A DNA stretch of 64,000 bases from Gymnopilus junonius (GCA_015501075.1 JADNYJ010000156.1:26877-90876); one strand, 5' to 3'; counted from the first letter of the stretch, positions 34,001 to 46,882 are shown. The notes: generated by a model from the sequence alone, not told the origin. A program made the numbers and translations.

Positions 34001-36089
34001 GGGTCGTATTATTCTGCCCATGCTCATGCTTTGCAAACATTCATTGAAAAAGTGACCGTCTTCCGGGCTGCTACTAATTACAAGGACGATGCGCTGGAAC
34101 CTTCAAGTCTTGTTTCGACACGCGACGAGCCTTCCCAGGCGTACAAACTCGCAGGGTTGTACGATCGGTACTTTGAATATGCGGACCTGCTGTGTGATCA
34201 GGGGTTGTTGAAGGAAGCTGTCAAGTTTTTGAAGCTGACGCCTGGGGCGTATAAGGGGTCTAAATTTGGTGCTGACCTCGAGGCGGAGAGGAAGAGGTTG
34301 GTGGAGGCGACGAATCCTGGACCTGTTGGCAGCTCATCGTCTGGTGCCACGGCGTCGACAAGCACTGCTACAGCAAGGGCTGCTGTTCCGACGACGTCGA
34401 CTTCGAGTAGGAGTGTTTATGGTGGAGGATATGCAGCAGGTGGTTATGTGCTTGCTGCTCCAGTCCAACCTGCTGTGGTGGTACCTCAACATCCACAACA
34501 GCCAACTGGTCCGTATGCACCAGCTGGGCTGGGACATCAACAAGCAGCACCTCCTGCTCCTTATGGGCATACCGCCGCCCAGCCGGGTGCTCCATCTGCC
34601 TATGGAGGTCCTTATATTCCTTCAGGTGCTTCGCTTTCTCAACCTCCTCATTTGCGAGCGCAACCACCTCCCCCTCCTCCAGCACATGTGTCAGTCCCAG
34701 CGCCACCACCACCCCGCGGAGCCACAGGAACACCATCTAATGCTCTTCCTCCCCCTCCCAAAAGGGAAAATGGAGGATGGAACGACGCGCCGAACGTTGC
34801 TCCCTCTAGTCGTGCTCCTGCTGCGCTGAATCTGCACAAGCCAGCTGCCATTACATCTCCTTTCCCGAATGCGACACCTTCGCCGGGGTATTCGCCCCAG
34901 GGTTCGCCGTACGTCGGTGGTGGCGGACAAGCCTCAGCTACGTTGCCTCCTCCACCTCGTCCAGGAAGTGTGAACCGTGGACCGAGTGTACCTCCTGGCC
35001 CTCCACCCCCTCATAGGACTATCGGCGGCCCGCCAAGGTCGCCTTCCGTTACACAGCCACCTCACCAACCGCCACCACCGTCGAGGATGATGTCTCCTCC
35101 TATGCAGCGTCAACCTACGCCTGGACAAGGACTGTATGCGCCTCCACAGTCAGCGACGTTGAGGGGTCCTGCAATGGGCCAGACGCCTCCTCCAGGCCCA
35201 GGGCAATTTAACCGTGCGCCACCACCTCCTGCTCTTCCTCCTCATGGAGGTCCCGGTGGTCCCGGCGGGCCACATGGTCAACTTCCTCCTCCTCCTCATG
35301 CTCCTCCTTCCGCTGGTCCTTACACGCCTGCACCTAACGCGCAGCCAATGCAAGCTCCTCCACCGCCATCGGGTCCGTATGCACCTCAACAGCGTCCTGG
35401 GCCTTCTCAGCCTCCACAGCAGCAGCTGCACCATCAGCCTCCCCCGCCAACGCCTCAGCAGGCTTCTGGCCCACCGCCTCCTGGAGGCCCGGCAGGAGCT
35501 CCTCCTCGGACTATGTCGAGAAGTGCGGCTCCTGCTCGTTCGCAGCCTCCTCCTCCGAAATACCGTAAGTCTTTCTGTTCCTTCAGTTATCTGTCTTTCG
35601 CGGTTGGTTCTGATAACGGACTTTTATAGCCGTTGGTGACCGAAGCCATATCCCGGACTATGCCCAACCTGCGTTTGTTAGCATCACCGCACATTTGAAT
35701 AGGGTGAAGCAGACTACGCCTGTTAGTGTTTTTGTCTTCTTCGGCTCCTTTTGGATGTTGACGTCCTTTTGACTTGTTTAGGCCAACCAAAAGCGACTCG
35801 TCGATGACCTTGAGCGCAGAATCAATCCTCTTTTCGATGCTTTGAACTGCGAGACGCTCTCTAGGCCTGTTGTTGATCAGCTCGTCGTGCTGACGAGAGG
35901 TAAGTTCTCTGTTCTGTAATGGCCTGCTGAGCTGAATAGGTGATTAACTTGCTTCTTCAACTAGCCATGGACGCGCATGATCGCCCAGCTGCGCAGGCCA
36001 TCCACGTCGAGCTGTTGACCCGTGGATCGCAGACGGACGATATTGGATTATGGATGTCGGGTGTCAAGCAGTTGATTCTAACGCTGTGA
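31033..36089 (+). CDS. SEC31: Sec31, COPII outer-coat subunit
   Basis: Sec31 with Sec13 forms the outer cage of COPII vesicles at ER exit sites and stimulates Sec23/Sar1. Ten exons: 31033-31253, 31325-31444, 31511-31619, 31670-31959, 32011-32097, 32161-32292, 32351-35564, 35630-35721, 35782-35899, 35965-36089. The N-terminal WD40 propeller ([84 protein letters not shown]) is followed by an alpha-helical solenoid (ACE1: [26 protein letters not shown]), a long Pro-rich linker with PPPP stretches that should bind Sec23, and the conserved C-terminal helices. Frame breaks once near 31926 (GGGG before ATGAGC); one restored base gives 1,502 aa. A deleted copy lies at 41690. Confidence 0.93.
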
Positions 36090-36553
36090 GACTGACCTTC
36101 ATCAACTGAACAAAATGATTGGTTGTGGTGGGATGGGATACGACATGACAAAGCCGGCTGGAGGGTGGAATGGTTGAATGTGTTCTAGAAATTTCTTTTT
36201 TTTCGATATGGTCACTACATAGCTAAGTAGTACTCCAACTAAGACCCCTGTTTTATTCTTTTGCATCTATGACAGGGAAGGTTTGAACATTCGAGAGCTT
36301 GTGTGGTTTGAATCCTAATTGACCTGCGTTTCGAGAGACATGGTGGTCATATCGCTTCTTATTTAAATGAGTCACTTCACCTGTCACCTACGAACCATAA
36401 TCATGCTTTCTGCAGTTATCAAGGGGGTTCATTTTCATCTTCTGATCTCTTTCCCGAATCACCAGTCCATGTTCATGGTAACTTTTTTTTTCAATACAAG
36501 AGCTAGAAAGCTAGTAATATGCCCTTCTACTTTATCCTTCTTCACTTCTTATG
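36090..36553. other. Convergent 3' region
   Basis: 3' flanks of SEC31 and the FunK1 gene. Bases up to about 36250 (AGCTAAGTAGTACTCCAACTAAG) are also present after the SEC31 copy at 43650, marking the end of the duplicated unit. Confidence 0.6.
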
Positions 36554-39056
36554 TCACTTCTTCTTGGCTTTCGGAACAGGGTAGGATTTTTGGATGTCAG
36601 TAATGCGAACGAGATCGAAGTCTTCAGCACTCATGCTGTTGAGAATTTCGAGTATTTTGTCGTGGATGAGAAATGCTTTTTTGTTGATTTGATTCCCCAT
36701 TTCCGCTTCGACGTAAGCTACGTGAAGGAGGCAAATGGCTTTACCAACTGTTTCACCGTATTCCTTGCCGAATGCCTTACTCGTATAGGGGATAATGTTG
36801 TTGTCACTTTCCATGATTTTTATGAAACTGAGGCGATTGGCCATGGTAGCCGAGAAAAGTTCGGTCGCACTTCGCAGTTGCTCGTCTACTTCAGCCATTG
36901 ACTGTGGGTAAGCTGACTTGCCTTCCTTGGGTGGACCATGCCACATGATGAACCACGCCGCCATCCAAAGTATTGATTCTATGTCATGAAGGGGATTATA
37001 GGCGAAAGGCATTTTGGGGGAATCAATTGCAGTCTCCTTTCCCTTTAGCAACAAGGCGGTGGCCTTCGTAAGGACGTCGACTTCAACACCGTCCTCCTCT
37101 TGTAGGTCTTTAAGACGTAGGGGATGCAAGGCAGTGGTCTTGAATAAATATTCGGAGGCCTCAACTTCTAAGGGTAGGAATTGTAACAGGCCCTAAATTT
37201 GAAGTCAAAAATAAGTCTGTGGATTTGGAATTAATGCAACGTGGCTCACCGTACGAATAGCATGGGTAGTATCTGTTATATCATCATATCTTTTCGCATA
37301 CTCAATGTCTCCGAGGAGAACACGACCTTGGAATGACAAAATGTTATCGAGGTGCAGGTCTCTGTGAACATAACCCATTCGATGAAGGGTTTTTAGTGCT
37401 GTATAGGTTGGTAATTATCGATATCAGTATACAGCAAACTTCTTGAATAGCAATGACTACCTGTGATGCTGTTCTTAACAATATCCAAAGCGCCTCTCAT
37501 TGTTGTAGTACTAGACAAAGAAATTCCAAATTCCTCGTATAAAATGCGATAATGGGTTTTTGGCTTGAAATAGTGCGGAAGAGTTTGTTCCCCTGATATA
37601 GCCGCACCGAATGGGAGCCCGATCGCGCTTGTCTGCGACGAGGATATGTGTAAGGGATTTGGCCCAAAACAGAAGCTGTTTTTAAAGTCCTGCAATTGAA
37701 GTCCCCTCATAATCCTATCTGTTGTATCAGAGTGCCCAGATAACTGTACATCGCCGCCACCAACTATGGTCAAAAGAGGCCATGAATCAGTGGTGTAACT
37801 GGTGTCCCATGCCTCTTTAATTTCCTTGTATATTTCTTGCTCTCGTTTTCGGTCACTGTCCACCCATACGTCTTTGATGACGATGATATCTTCTTCTGCA
37901 CCTTGAGAGTTGGCCTTTTTTGCCTTGAATGTGCGTGTTGCACGACCACACAATGCATCGGCGGCATAATCGGATATGGTTTCAAGTGTCTGGTAGGCTT
38001 CCATCTGTTCATGTCCGATTTGATCGTGAACTCTGACCGTCATTTCAAATTGAAAGTCGTCTTTACATCGTTCATATTTGAGCTTGACAGTGTTATCAAA
38101 GCCCAGATCATTCGGAGATGCAAAGCATAGTGAAACAACGACGTGGATAAATTTTCCGTGGTCCTATAGAAATGAATAGGAAATGAATAACATGTGCCAA
38201 ACAACAGAGGAGATTAAGTCTACTCGGAGGAAGTCAAATCTCTCGGAGACAAGAACTACTTGCCGGCAACAAAACCAGATGCGCATTTGAGTGTTTTCGA
38301 CTGTTACGCCGAAGGCAAATCGACGCCTTGGATCGACGCTCATAATTTGATGAAGACTCCAGCAGACCTTTTCGACATTCTATAAAAAAGGATCATTTGA
38401 ACGATTCAGATATTACGTCCAATATGACTTACGTCTTGGCGAGTGTGCTCGTTGTCTTGCCGCTTATATTCATCCACCCTGGTCACATTGAGCCATTCTT
38501 CCCGCCTTTTACTCCGAAGCTTCCTTGCTTTCGATATCCGACGTACTTCGTCTGTACGCAACTCATGGTTTGGGACCAGGGCGCACCAGCCATCCGGTTT
38601 ACTTTTGGTGGACTTCGAGGATGCAAGTGAAACACTCCCCCCGAAGAAATAAGAGGCTGTAGCAGGTTCTGAGGTTGAATTTGATGCACATTCAATGATG
38701 GCGGAGTGTATCTTAGCCAGACCCTTGTAAATGACCGTCTCTATGCCTTCCATGTTGGTGGGCTCTTTTGGAAACTCTGTCCACTTCATCTTGCACCTCT
38801 TACGAAGGACTCCTGCTTCTGTCAAATCTGCTTCTGTCATTTTCAAGCTAAATTTTGAGGGCAATGGTGGTAGAATGTAGGTTGCGAAGGCTTCAAAGGG
38901 TATTTCAGGAATGCTATTGCCAAGGTCTCTCGTAATGACATGGCGAGCAGCTTGCAGGTTCCCTGAGAGGAATGCCGAGCTTGTGATGCCCTGAATCCAT
39001 ACCGGTGTGCTAGTTCTTGGCTGTTCTTTTCCTTTTCCTTTGGAACCTGAAGCCAT
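36554..39056 (-). CDS. FunK1-type fungal protein kinase
   Basis: Five exons in minus order (39056-38433, 38379-38224, 38163-37461, 37398-37250, 37192-36554), all phases matching, 756 aa. The N-terminal region leads to MSVDPRRRFAFGVTVENTQMRIW and a beta-rich FASPNDLG block, then a split kinase domain: VIKDVW with nearby Lys, the catalytic loop YVHRDLHLDNIL (HRDxxxxN), GDIEYAK in place of DFG (usual in this family, where the metal-binding Asp is followed by -Glu), TGLLQFLPLEV (APE-loop counterpart) and YNPLHDIESILW. FunK1 kinases are expanded in multicellular basidiomycetes; substrates are unknown. It lies between SEC31 and an F-box gene in the first block but has no counterpart in the second. 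Confidence 0.88.
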
Positions 39057-39323
39057 GGATAAAGGAAAGGGGTTGTGTTGAAGGTGGTTGAAAGCGTCTG
39101 CGTGCGCCGCGCGTGAAGGACATGTCCACGTGACCCTACCACATTGGGCGCTTTCTCCCTAAAAGTAATATATCACCGAAACAGGTTACTTACAGGTCAC
39201 AGATCAACTCTGGAGTTGAAATTTAAAATGTATTTTACCTTCTATAACGTCAGATGTCCATTTATATACTCAAAGTCCCATATAAGTCATGGAATGACTT
39301 TGTGTCGGAGTTGTTGTGGAGGT

Positions 39324-41238
39324 TCAGAAACACCACTGATATAGTGTATCTATAGATGGAATTCTTATTACCATTTCTGTGAAGTTAACCACGTAGACTG
39401 TTCCAGTGCCTTTCCTTGATATTTTCTGGCAGAGACAATCTAGTATTGGTTTCGTGCTTAGAGATGTGAAAATATTGTATAAATTGTACAGACCTTGTGC
39501 CCTATGCAGAACATATATGTCGATTTGGGATAGCGATGGGAGAACTCTTTCGTAGTCATTATCCAAGTCTTTAAGCTTGAGAAAATATTCCTCGGATAGA
39601 TGACCTGCTGGAAATTGTAATCTTTCGAGTGACAGATAGCCTCGAAATATTACATCCCAAGAGAAGGTCCTCCGGAAAAAGACGTCCATAGTCAGGGACC
39701 TGATATTGGGGAAGAGGCGAGGTAGTGACTTCACCACAATGGCCAGAGCAGAGTCGTGTTGACCATCTTCATCACGGCAATAACTACCGAGCCCATCAAC
39801 ATTAAAACTCACAATAAAGGTATGTTTGAAGAGCTCGCACGGGCCAACAAAAGAGTTTTTTACGAAGACTGTCGTGATTTCTTTGAGATACGGCACTGGA
39901 GGATATAGGAAGATACGATCTTCTGTTCTGTCCTCGACGAACGTGCAAGGCCATACAATCTTGACGTCACTCGCTAAAACCAAATTGTGGAACAGGAATG
40001 GCTCATCAGGGTGTTTTAAATCTGAGAGCTCAATATGCTTCAAAGCCGGCAAATGAACACTACGCAGAGTGCGGTGCAGCGGAACGTTCCAGTCCATGGA
40101 TTGAAGGTAAAGTGTTTCCAGATGTGGACACGTCTCCAAAAAATCTAGGAATTGGTGGAATCGAGAGTCGGGACTGGAAGAATCTGAATAACTCGGAAAT
40201 TTCAGATAAAGTTCCTTTAAATGTGGGGCCGAGTTGGGCGGGGGAAGGTTGAGAAACTCATATAACATCAGTTTCTCAATGGGACTGGCAAAAAACGGTG
40301 ATATTGATCCGTTCTCAAAGGGAACAGTCGCTTGATGTCTGCTTTGTTTCAAATAGAAGGATTTGAGATTGGGAAATTCGTGCTGGAGAATCTCCAAAAT
40401 CGAGGTGTCTTCCGAAATCGTCGGAGTTGATAATATATACAGAGCTTCAAGGCGATGGCGATTGCGGATGATGGAGCTAGTCACTTGCTGTAATTTCGCC
40501 TCGACTTCACCCTCATTATCCTCGTCATCCTCGTCATACTCGCTGTTCTCGTCCTCGCTGTCCTCGTCGTCACTGTCGTCCGTTTCGCCTAGATAATCGA
40601 TCCTTACTTCGAAAGGACCCGGCGAGGAACGTTCGATATGCATTGTTACCGGGAGTCCAGGGTGTACCAAGTCGGGACATACAGCGACGTACCGCCATAA
40701 GGATGGTGTATTTAGGCAGATATGACGCCAACTTTGACAAACCAAATTGATTTCTCTCCAGGACTCGTGATCTGTTGAGGAGTAATAATACGGAGGAGGG
40801 AATTGATGTGCATCGAGGTTCTGAACCAAGGAAAATATTTTGGTCAATATTTCGAGGGGAAAGGAATTGATGGATAAGATTGGATCGGTGACGTAGTTTA
40901 CTGCCAGTTGAGGAACATAAGGTGCGGGAGGATTGGGCTTGGTGAGATACCTTAATTTGGTTGACTAGATTAAATATCTTGTGAGTGCGTAGAAATGCGG
41001 ATAAACGTCTTCGGTACCAATTTTCTCCGGAGATCCGTAGGTCTGGCGATAATTTGAATATGCCAGTGTTTTTATGATTTATTGGAAATGCTCACCTTTG
41101 TCCATAGGCACCCGAGTCAATTTCCCACTCACTTGTTATCGAAAGCACTCCTCTCTCGACATCTCCATTATCAAATTTCCATCTCAGTGCTGCAAGTAGC
41201 TCGCCAACGGTTAGGTCGATCCCAGGAGGTGGGGACAT
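39324..41238 (-). CDS. F-box protein, tandem paralog 1
   Basis: Main exon (about 40901-39324) carries the F-box INSFPLEILTKIFSLV...ESWREINLVCQSWRHICLNTPSLWRYV, a strongly acidic insert (DDSDDEDSEDENSEYDEDDEDNE) absent from paralog 2, and an LRR-like C-terminal part (LEILQHEFPNLKSFYL, HLKELYLKFP, LPRLFPNIRSLTM, YLSLERLQF). The main exon has no ATG before an upstream stop. A conserved first exon (41238-41096: MSPPPGIDLTVGELLAALRWKFDN...) ends at a GTGAGC donor. The same exon precedes paralog 2, so it is included, but the phase of the junction is unresolved and one short exon or missing base may lie between. Presumed SCF receptor. Confidence 0.75.
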
Positions 41239-41579
41239 TCTGCACAGATGATGGAAGATGCTTGATGGCAAACGCAGTCCAGTTAAAAGTGTTCACTCGC
41301 TTATATGTTTCAGTTTTCAAAGACAGACAGTTCGAATATCGGAGAGTTTCGGAAACAAACCTCCAATTACTGGAGCAAAAAGCAAGGAACGATCACTACA
41401 TGCAGAAGAACTTGCCTTCTCCATATCCCTACATGGTGGCTTATCCAGGCTGGGTGAAATTTATCAGAGTGGCAAATATAACGTTCCAAATTTTACCATA
41501 GCTGAGGAAAGGAGTTGCCGACTGGAACATTAGGGCCGGTTGTGGCATAGTATCTGGGTGGGTTTGTCAGCTGCCACTC

Positions 41580-41690
41580 GGGGGCTTCGGGAATGACAAA
41601 GCTCATCGTACCTGCTTTGTTTAATTTTCCAAAGGGCTGGTGCCCATACCAATACGACACCAAGGGCTTGTAGTCATTCGAGAGCTTACT
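41580..41690. repeat. About 110-bp repeat shared with 45395-45495
   Basis: Block with AAAGCTCATCGTACCTGCTTTG and TTTTCCAAAGGGCTGGTGCC recurs inside the 5' intron region of F-box paralog 2. Here it abuts the SEC31 copy and lies upstream of paralog 1, so it marks a rearrangement breakpoint. On the minus strand it is part of a 68-codon open frame of no known family. Confidence 0.6.
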
Positions 41691-43655
41691 CAACAGCACC
41701 GGGCATACTGTTGTTCGGGATTTAAGAGGAAAGATGGACGTTGTTGCGCTGGCCTATGGCGGTGGGGCTGGTACTCATACGGGCAATGCTGGAATGGCCG
41801 TTGGTGGTCGGAGGGTATGAATGATATCGCATAGTATCCCGATAATGTACGGTCGTTTCACGTCCTTATTTATGACATGCTAACTCGATGGATTCTAGAC
41901 TCGTCACTGCCTCTGAGGATGATTCCTCCCCGCTTATTATGATCTGGGATCTGCGTAATGCTCGCGCTCCAGAGAAGGTAAGGCATATCTTGTTAACGTT
42001 GTTAAGAATGAGTCACTGATGATTTTTTTTTAACATTCTTAAAAGGGTTCTTTCCTTGTCATGGTGCTGGCGAGGTAAGCTACCCTCAAAATGATTCTGA
42101 AAAGTTATTTATTCGTCACTCCGCCTCTTAAGCTCCCATCTGCGGACAACTGGGCCTTCCACTTCGATTGATGCCCCCGCAATCCCGACATCTCGCCACT
42201 ACCTCCTTCGATGACACAATCGGCATCTAGACTACCAACAAATTAGCTGCTCCTTAACCCACCGCTCCCCGAGCAGACGGTGCGGATATTTTTGACGCCC
42301 CTGGGTTCTCCCGCTCCTCCCAGCAGGGCCCCTTGTCCCTCAAGTAGCCATGACCGCTGACAAATTCGCGGATGTCATCTTCCTCGCCGTACGTGGTGGC
42401 CCCGAACTCCTACAACGCAATCAGAAGGCTTACTTTGAGCGACGGGCTGGTACAGGCCAGGCGTATTTCCGGCTGCTGCAGAACATCGTCTCGGGTGATC
42501 TAGGAGACATTGTGCGGAATGTGCACCTCGACAGTCAGTGACGTTGAGGGGTCCTGCAATGGGCCAGACGCCTCCTCCAGGCCCAGGGCAATTTAACCGT
42601 GCGCCACCACCTCCTGCTCTTCCTCCTCATGGAGGTCCCGGTGGTCCCGGCGGGCCGCATGGTCAACTTCTTCCTCCTCCTCATGCACCTCCCTCCGCTG
42701 GTCCTTTCACACCTGGACCTAACACACAGCCAATGCAAGCTCCTCCACCGCCATCGGGTCCGTATGCACCTCAGCAGCGTCCTGGGCCTTCTCAGCCTCC
42801 ACAGCAGCAGCTGCATCAACAACAGCACCATCAGCCTCCTCCGCCAACGCCTCAGCAGGCTTCTGGTCCTCCGCCTCCTGGAGGCCCTGCTGGAGCTCCT
42901 CCTCGGACTGTGTCAAGAAGTGCGGCTCCTGCTCGTTCCCAGCCCCTTCCTCCGAAATACCGTAAGTCTTTCTGTTCCTTCAGTTGTCTGTCTTTCGCGG
43001 TTGGTTCTGATAACGGACTTTTATAGCCGTTGGTGACCGAAGCCATATCCCGGACTATGCCCAACCTGCGTTTGTTAGCATCACCGCACACTTGAATAGG
43101 GTGAAGCAGACTACGCCTGTCAGTGTTGGTTTCTTCCAATTCTACTCCTTTCGAATGTTGACGTCCGTTTGACTTGTTTAGGCTAACCAGAAACGACTCG
43201 TCGATGACCTTGAGCGCAGAATCAATCCTCTTTTCGATGCTTTGAACTGCGAGACGCTCTCTAGGCCTGTTGTTGATCAGCTCGTCGTGCTGACGAGAGA
43301 TCAGTTCTCTGTTCTCTAATGACCTGCCGAGTTGAATAGGTGGTTGACTTGCTTCTTCAACTTAGCCATGGACGCGCATGATCGCCCAGCTGCGCAGGCC
43401 ATCCACGTCGAGCTGTTGACCCGTGGATCGCAGACGGACGATATTGGATTATGGATGTCGGGTGTCAAGCAGTTGATTCTAACGCTGTGAGACTGACCTT
43501 CATCAACTGAAAAAAAAGGTGGTTGTGATGGGATGGGATACGATACGATAACGCCGGCTGGAGGGTGAAATGGTTGAATGTGTTTTAGAAATTTCTTTTT
43601 TTCGATATGGTCATTACATAGCTAAGTAGTACTCCAACTAAGGCCCTGGTCCTTT
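41690..43655 (+). pseudogene. Deleted tandem copy of SEC31
   Basis: Follows SEC31 from the fourth exon (GATTTAAGAGGAAAG, TATGGCGGTGG) through the 3' UTR, with introns retained. Two large internal deletions join SEC31 positions about 32570 to 33535 (at 42350) and about 33705 to 35145 (at 42530). The exon for LTGHEKG...SCGKDNR is also mostly gone. Stops occur early (TGA near 41818, TAG near 41834). The last 1.1 kb is nearly identical to SEC31, so the duplication is young. The Pro-rich end and C-terminal helices still read open but have no start. Ends at the AGCTAAGTAGTACTCC block. Confidence 0.9.
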
Positions 43656-43814
43656 TTATCGTCCTGACTTGAAAATGGAAGACAGTTTGAATATTCAATC
43701 TTCAATGTTTGGTTTAAGTCGGGTGCTAATGGTGATGACCTAAGTTCTTCGGTAAGGTCTCTGATGAAGGATACAAGATACGTCGTTCCAGATGCTAGCA
43801 TTTCTGTTAATCAC

Positions 43815-45652
43815 CTACACCGCAAAGATTCTATCGGTGGAAGTTTTATCTCGTCTTCTGTAGTACTTATGAGGTAGGTCGCTCCCAAGGCTTTCCTCTC
43901 TATTTTCTGGCAGGCGTAACCTAACATTAATTCGTTGACTGTCAGTGGCGTAAGAAGGGAAATAATTGCGCAGGTTGTACAGACCATTTTCTACCTGTAT
44001 ATTGATTTGGCGTAGTGACGGAAGCAGCGGTTCGTCCATTTCGCAGCCATTATCCAGGTGCTGAAGTCTGATAGAATTGTCTGTGGACAGGAGATATGGT
44101 GCAATTTGTAATCTTTCCAGCGAAAGATAGTCTCGAAATATTTTTTCCAAAGAGAAACCCTCAAGAAAAAAGACTTTCAAGGTCAGGGACCTAATATTGG
44201 GGAAAAGGCGAGGCAATGACTTCATGACCCCCGCCAGTAAGGAATCACGTTTAGCTTTGTTGCCGCAGTTCATATGAGTGAGACCCATAGTGTCGAAAGT
44301 CATGATAAAGGCATGCTGGAAAATCTCACACTGGGTGCCACAACAATTCTGCACGAAAATTTCTGTAACCGTTTCAAGGTATGACGCAGGTGGATATTTG
44401 AAGGTACGATCTTTTGCGTCATTTCCGACATTATGATCGATTAAGGTGCAGGGCCACAGGATCTTGACGTCAGTCGGCATGACCAGATTATGGAACAGGA
44501 ATGGCTCATCAGAGAAATTGGAAGTGAACAACTCGATATGTTTCAGAGCCGGTAAATGCACTTTGCGCAGTGGACAGTGCAGCGGAACGTCCCAATCCAT
44601 TAGATGAAGGTAAACCGTTTCCAGAAGTGGACAGGTCTGCAGAAAATCCAGGAATTGCTCAAAATGAGAGTTTGAATTGGATGGATTTGAATATTTCGGA
44701 AATTTCAGAAAAAGTTCCTTCAAATGTGAAGCTGAATTGGGAGGAGGAAGGTCGATAAATTCGATTAGTTGCAGCTTCTCGATGGGACTGGTAAAAAGCG
44801 CCGGAACGCATCCGCCCTGAAAAGGAGCAGTTGCATTATTTCTGCCTTGTTCTAAATGCAAGCGTTTGAGATTGGGGAAGTCGTGCTGGAGAATCTCCAA
44901 AACCGAGGTGCACTCTGAAACTTTTGGTGTGAACATTGATATATATAAAGCTTGGACGCGATGGCGATTATGGATAATGGATTGGGATAGTTGTCGGAAC
45001 CTCATCTCCGCTTCGTCATCATGGCCGTCTTCGCCCACGTATTCGATGCTCACTTCGAGAGGACCGGGCGAAGAACGATCGATATACAGTGTTACCGGGG
45101 TTCGAGGGCTTGATGAGTCACAATACATAGCAAGGTAGCGCCATAGGAAAGGTGTGTTTAGACAGATGTGACGCCAACTTCGGCAAACCAGATTAATGTA
45201 TCTCCAGGATTCGTGGTCCAATAAGTAGTAATGATCGGGAGGCGGGAATTGATGCGCATCGACGTTCTGAACCAAGGAGAATATCCTGGTGAGTATTTCG
45301 ATGGGAAGACAGTTGATGGGTAAGATTCGATTGGCGAGATAGATTAATTTGACTGACTTCATTAGACACCTTGTAAATAGACCAAAGGGCGGGAACGGTA
45401 AAGCTCATCGTACCTGCTTTGTTTGATTTTCCAAAGGGCTGGTGCCGACATCATTATGGTGCCAAGGGCTGAAAGCCATTTGAGGGCTTACTGGTGGTGA
45501 TGCATATTACCATCCTTCTCTTCTACGTCCGAATCTTTCACTGTGCTCGACATCGGAAGTAGCCCTTTCTCCAGTTCTTCATTATCGATTTTCCATTCCA
45601 GCGCTGCAAGTAGTTCGCTGATGGTCAAGTTGCTGCCAGTAGGATGTAACAT
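43815..45652 (-). CDS. F-box protein, tandem paralog 2
   Basis: Main exon (from about 45360 down to 43815) is open for about 515 codons: INCLPIEILTRIFSLV...ESWRYINLVCRSWRHICLNTPFLWRYL, then LEILQHDFPNLKRLHL, HLKELFLKFP, DWDVPLHCPLRKVHLPALKHIEL, LPRLFPNIRSLTL. It matches paralog 1 along its length but lacks its acidic insert and has a different C-terminal 50 residues. A first exon from the ATG at 45652 (NLTISELLAALEWKIDN) is conserved between the two genes. The connecting intron, 45500 to about 45365, contains the 110-bp repeat also seen at 41580. Presumed SCF substrate receptor. Confidence 0.78.
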
Positions 45653-46149
45653 TGAATTGGGTCAGGTCACAATGCCGCCTCCACCCTGAATGGACCTATG
45701 TTTCACTTTTCAGATGACAAATGGCTTCAGATGCGATTGTTAAGCAACGAGCAAGGCAAAGCTGTCCATCTTACCAATCGGTTTTGTGTTAAGAGTTGGC
45801 AAACATTTTCATTCAAAAGACAAACAGCTTTAAACTTCGGAGAATTTCGGAAACAATCCTGTACAAAAAAAAAGAGCCATTACTTACAGAAAAGCGATGT
45901 AAAAATCTTGACTTCTACGTGGCAAATCGTAGGCTGGTTTAGTGGCAAAGTTACATAGTGTCGATTATCAATGTAACAAATATTGACAGTGGCACGGCTG
46001 AGTACTATTAAGTACTTTGGGTCAACTTTGGGCGAGAGCATAGGTGAATACGATGTGGTAGGTCATACTCCTCCGCCTCCAATGGCCGATGTCTGAGACG
46101 CGTCGAACAGGCCTTGCGGATAGCGTCCCAAGGCGATGGCAAGCAAATG
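45653..46149. other. Upstream flank of F-box paralog 2
   Basis: About 300 bases resemble the flank upstream of paralog 1 (41290-41420; shared GGAGA.TTTCGGAAACAA block), so the promoter region was duplicated too. No gene on its own. Confidence 0.5.
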
Positions 46150-46285
46150 GCAAGACTCGGAGGAAGTCGTCAACGCGTCACACGAGGGATAAGCGGCTGT
46201 CCAATTGGCTCAAAATGAGCATTTTGCTCATTTTGGACCGTTTGGACAGTTGCTTGCCCGTCGTGTCAACGTCCACAACCGCTGA
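46150..46285. repeat. Foldback inverted repeat
   Basis: TGTCCAA...CAAAATGAGC at 46198-46220 pairs with GCTCATTTTG...TTGGACA at 46226-46248 around a 5-base loop. Pairing continues with mismatches outward (CACGA.GGG.AAGC..CTGTCC on both sides) to about 46175 and 46275. Stem of roughly 45 bp; a small foldback/MITE-like element or strong RNA hairpin. Confidence 0.7.
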
Positions 46286-46882
46286 TGGGATCTAATCTAA
46301 TCTACATAGCTATGTGTGATCCGATTCAGAGGTGGCCGATCTTCATTGTCGCAACCGGTGGCATTGAGCTGCATCTGATCCCGTCTTGACTTTTCCTTTC
46401 TTTCAGTGGTGCTATAGCCTACCAATCCTTTCTCTGTAAACGCTGAATTCTACTGCAAGCAGCGACTCCATCGGGAGATCGAGCCCCTACGGTTGTCTTC
46501 AAATCGGAGCCACTCTGTCCTGTTACATCGCCACCAACGCAACAACGACATTCGACGTATGTACTGTTGTTATATAAGGAAGGACAGATACAATCATCCG
46601 AGGTATAGTATGGACGTTATATTACCTGATTTTGCAGGTACTAACTCGTGCCTTGGGCCATGTACTTTGGCTTGATCCTTTGCCCTGTCTGATATCCTGC
46701 CTACTGCCTTCGTGTTTAAACGTTCATAAGTGATCCAAATGTACAGTTGGACGATATGAGCCAGTCCAAGGTGGACCAATTCCGTAAGTCTTACGGTCGG
46801 TTCCCATCTATGCGAAACTTTCTCTGTCAACTTCTTTTTGAACGCTGCCCCAGAGGAAATCGCCAGTAATGGTACGTTCAAA

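Noticed and set aside
41690..43655. Functional second SEC31 or processed retrocopy
   Set aside because: Early stops and large deletions exclude function; retained introns exclude a retrocopy.
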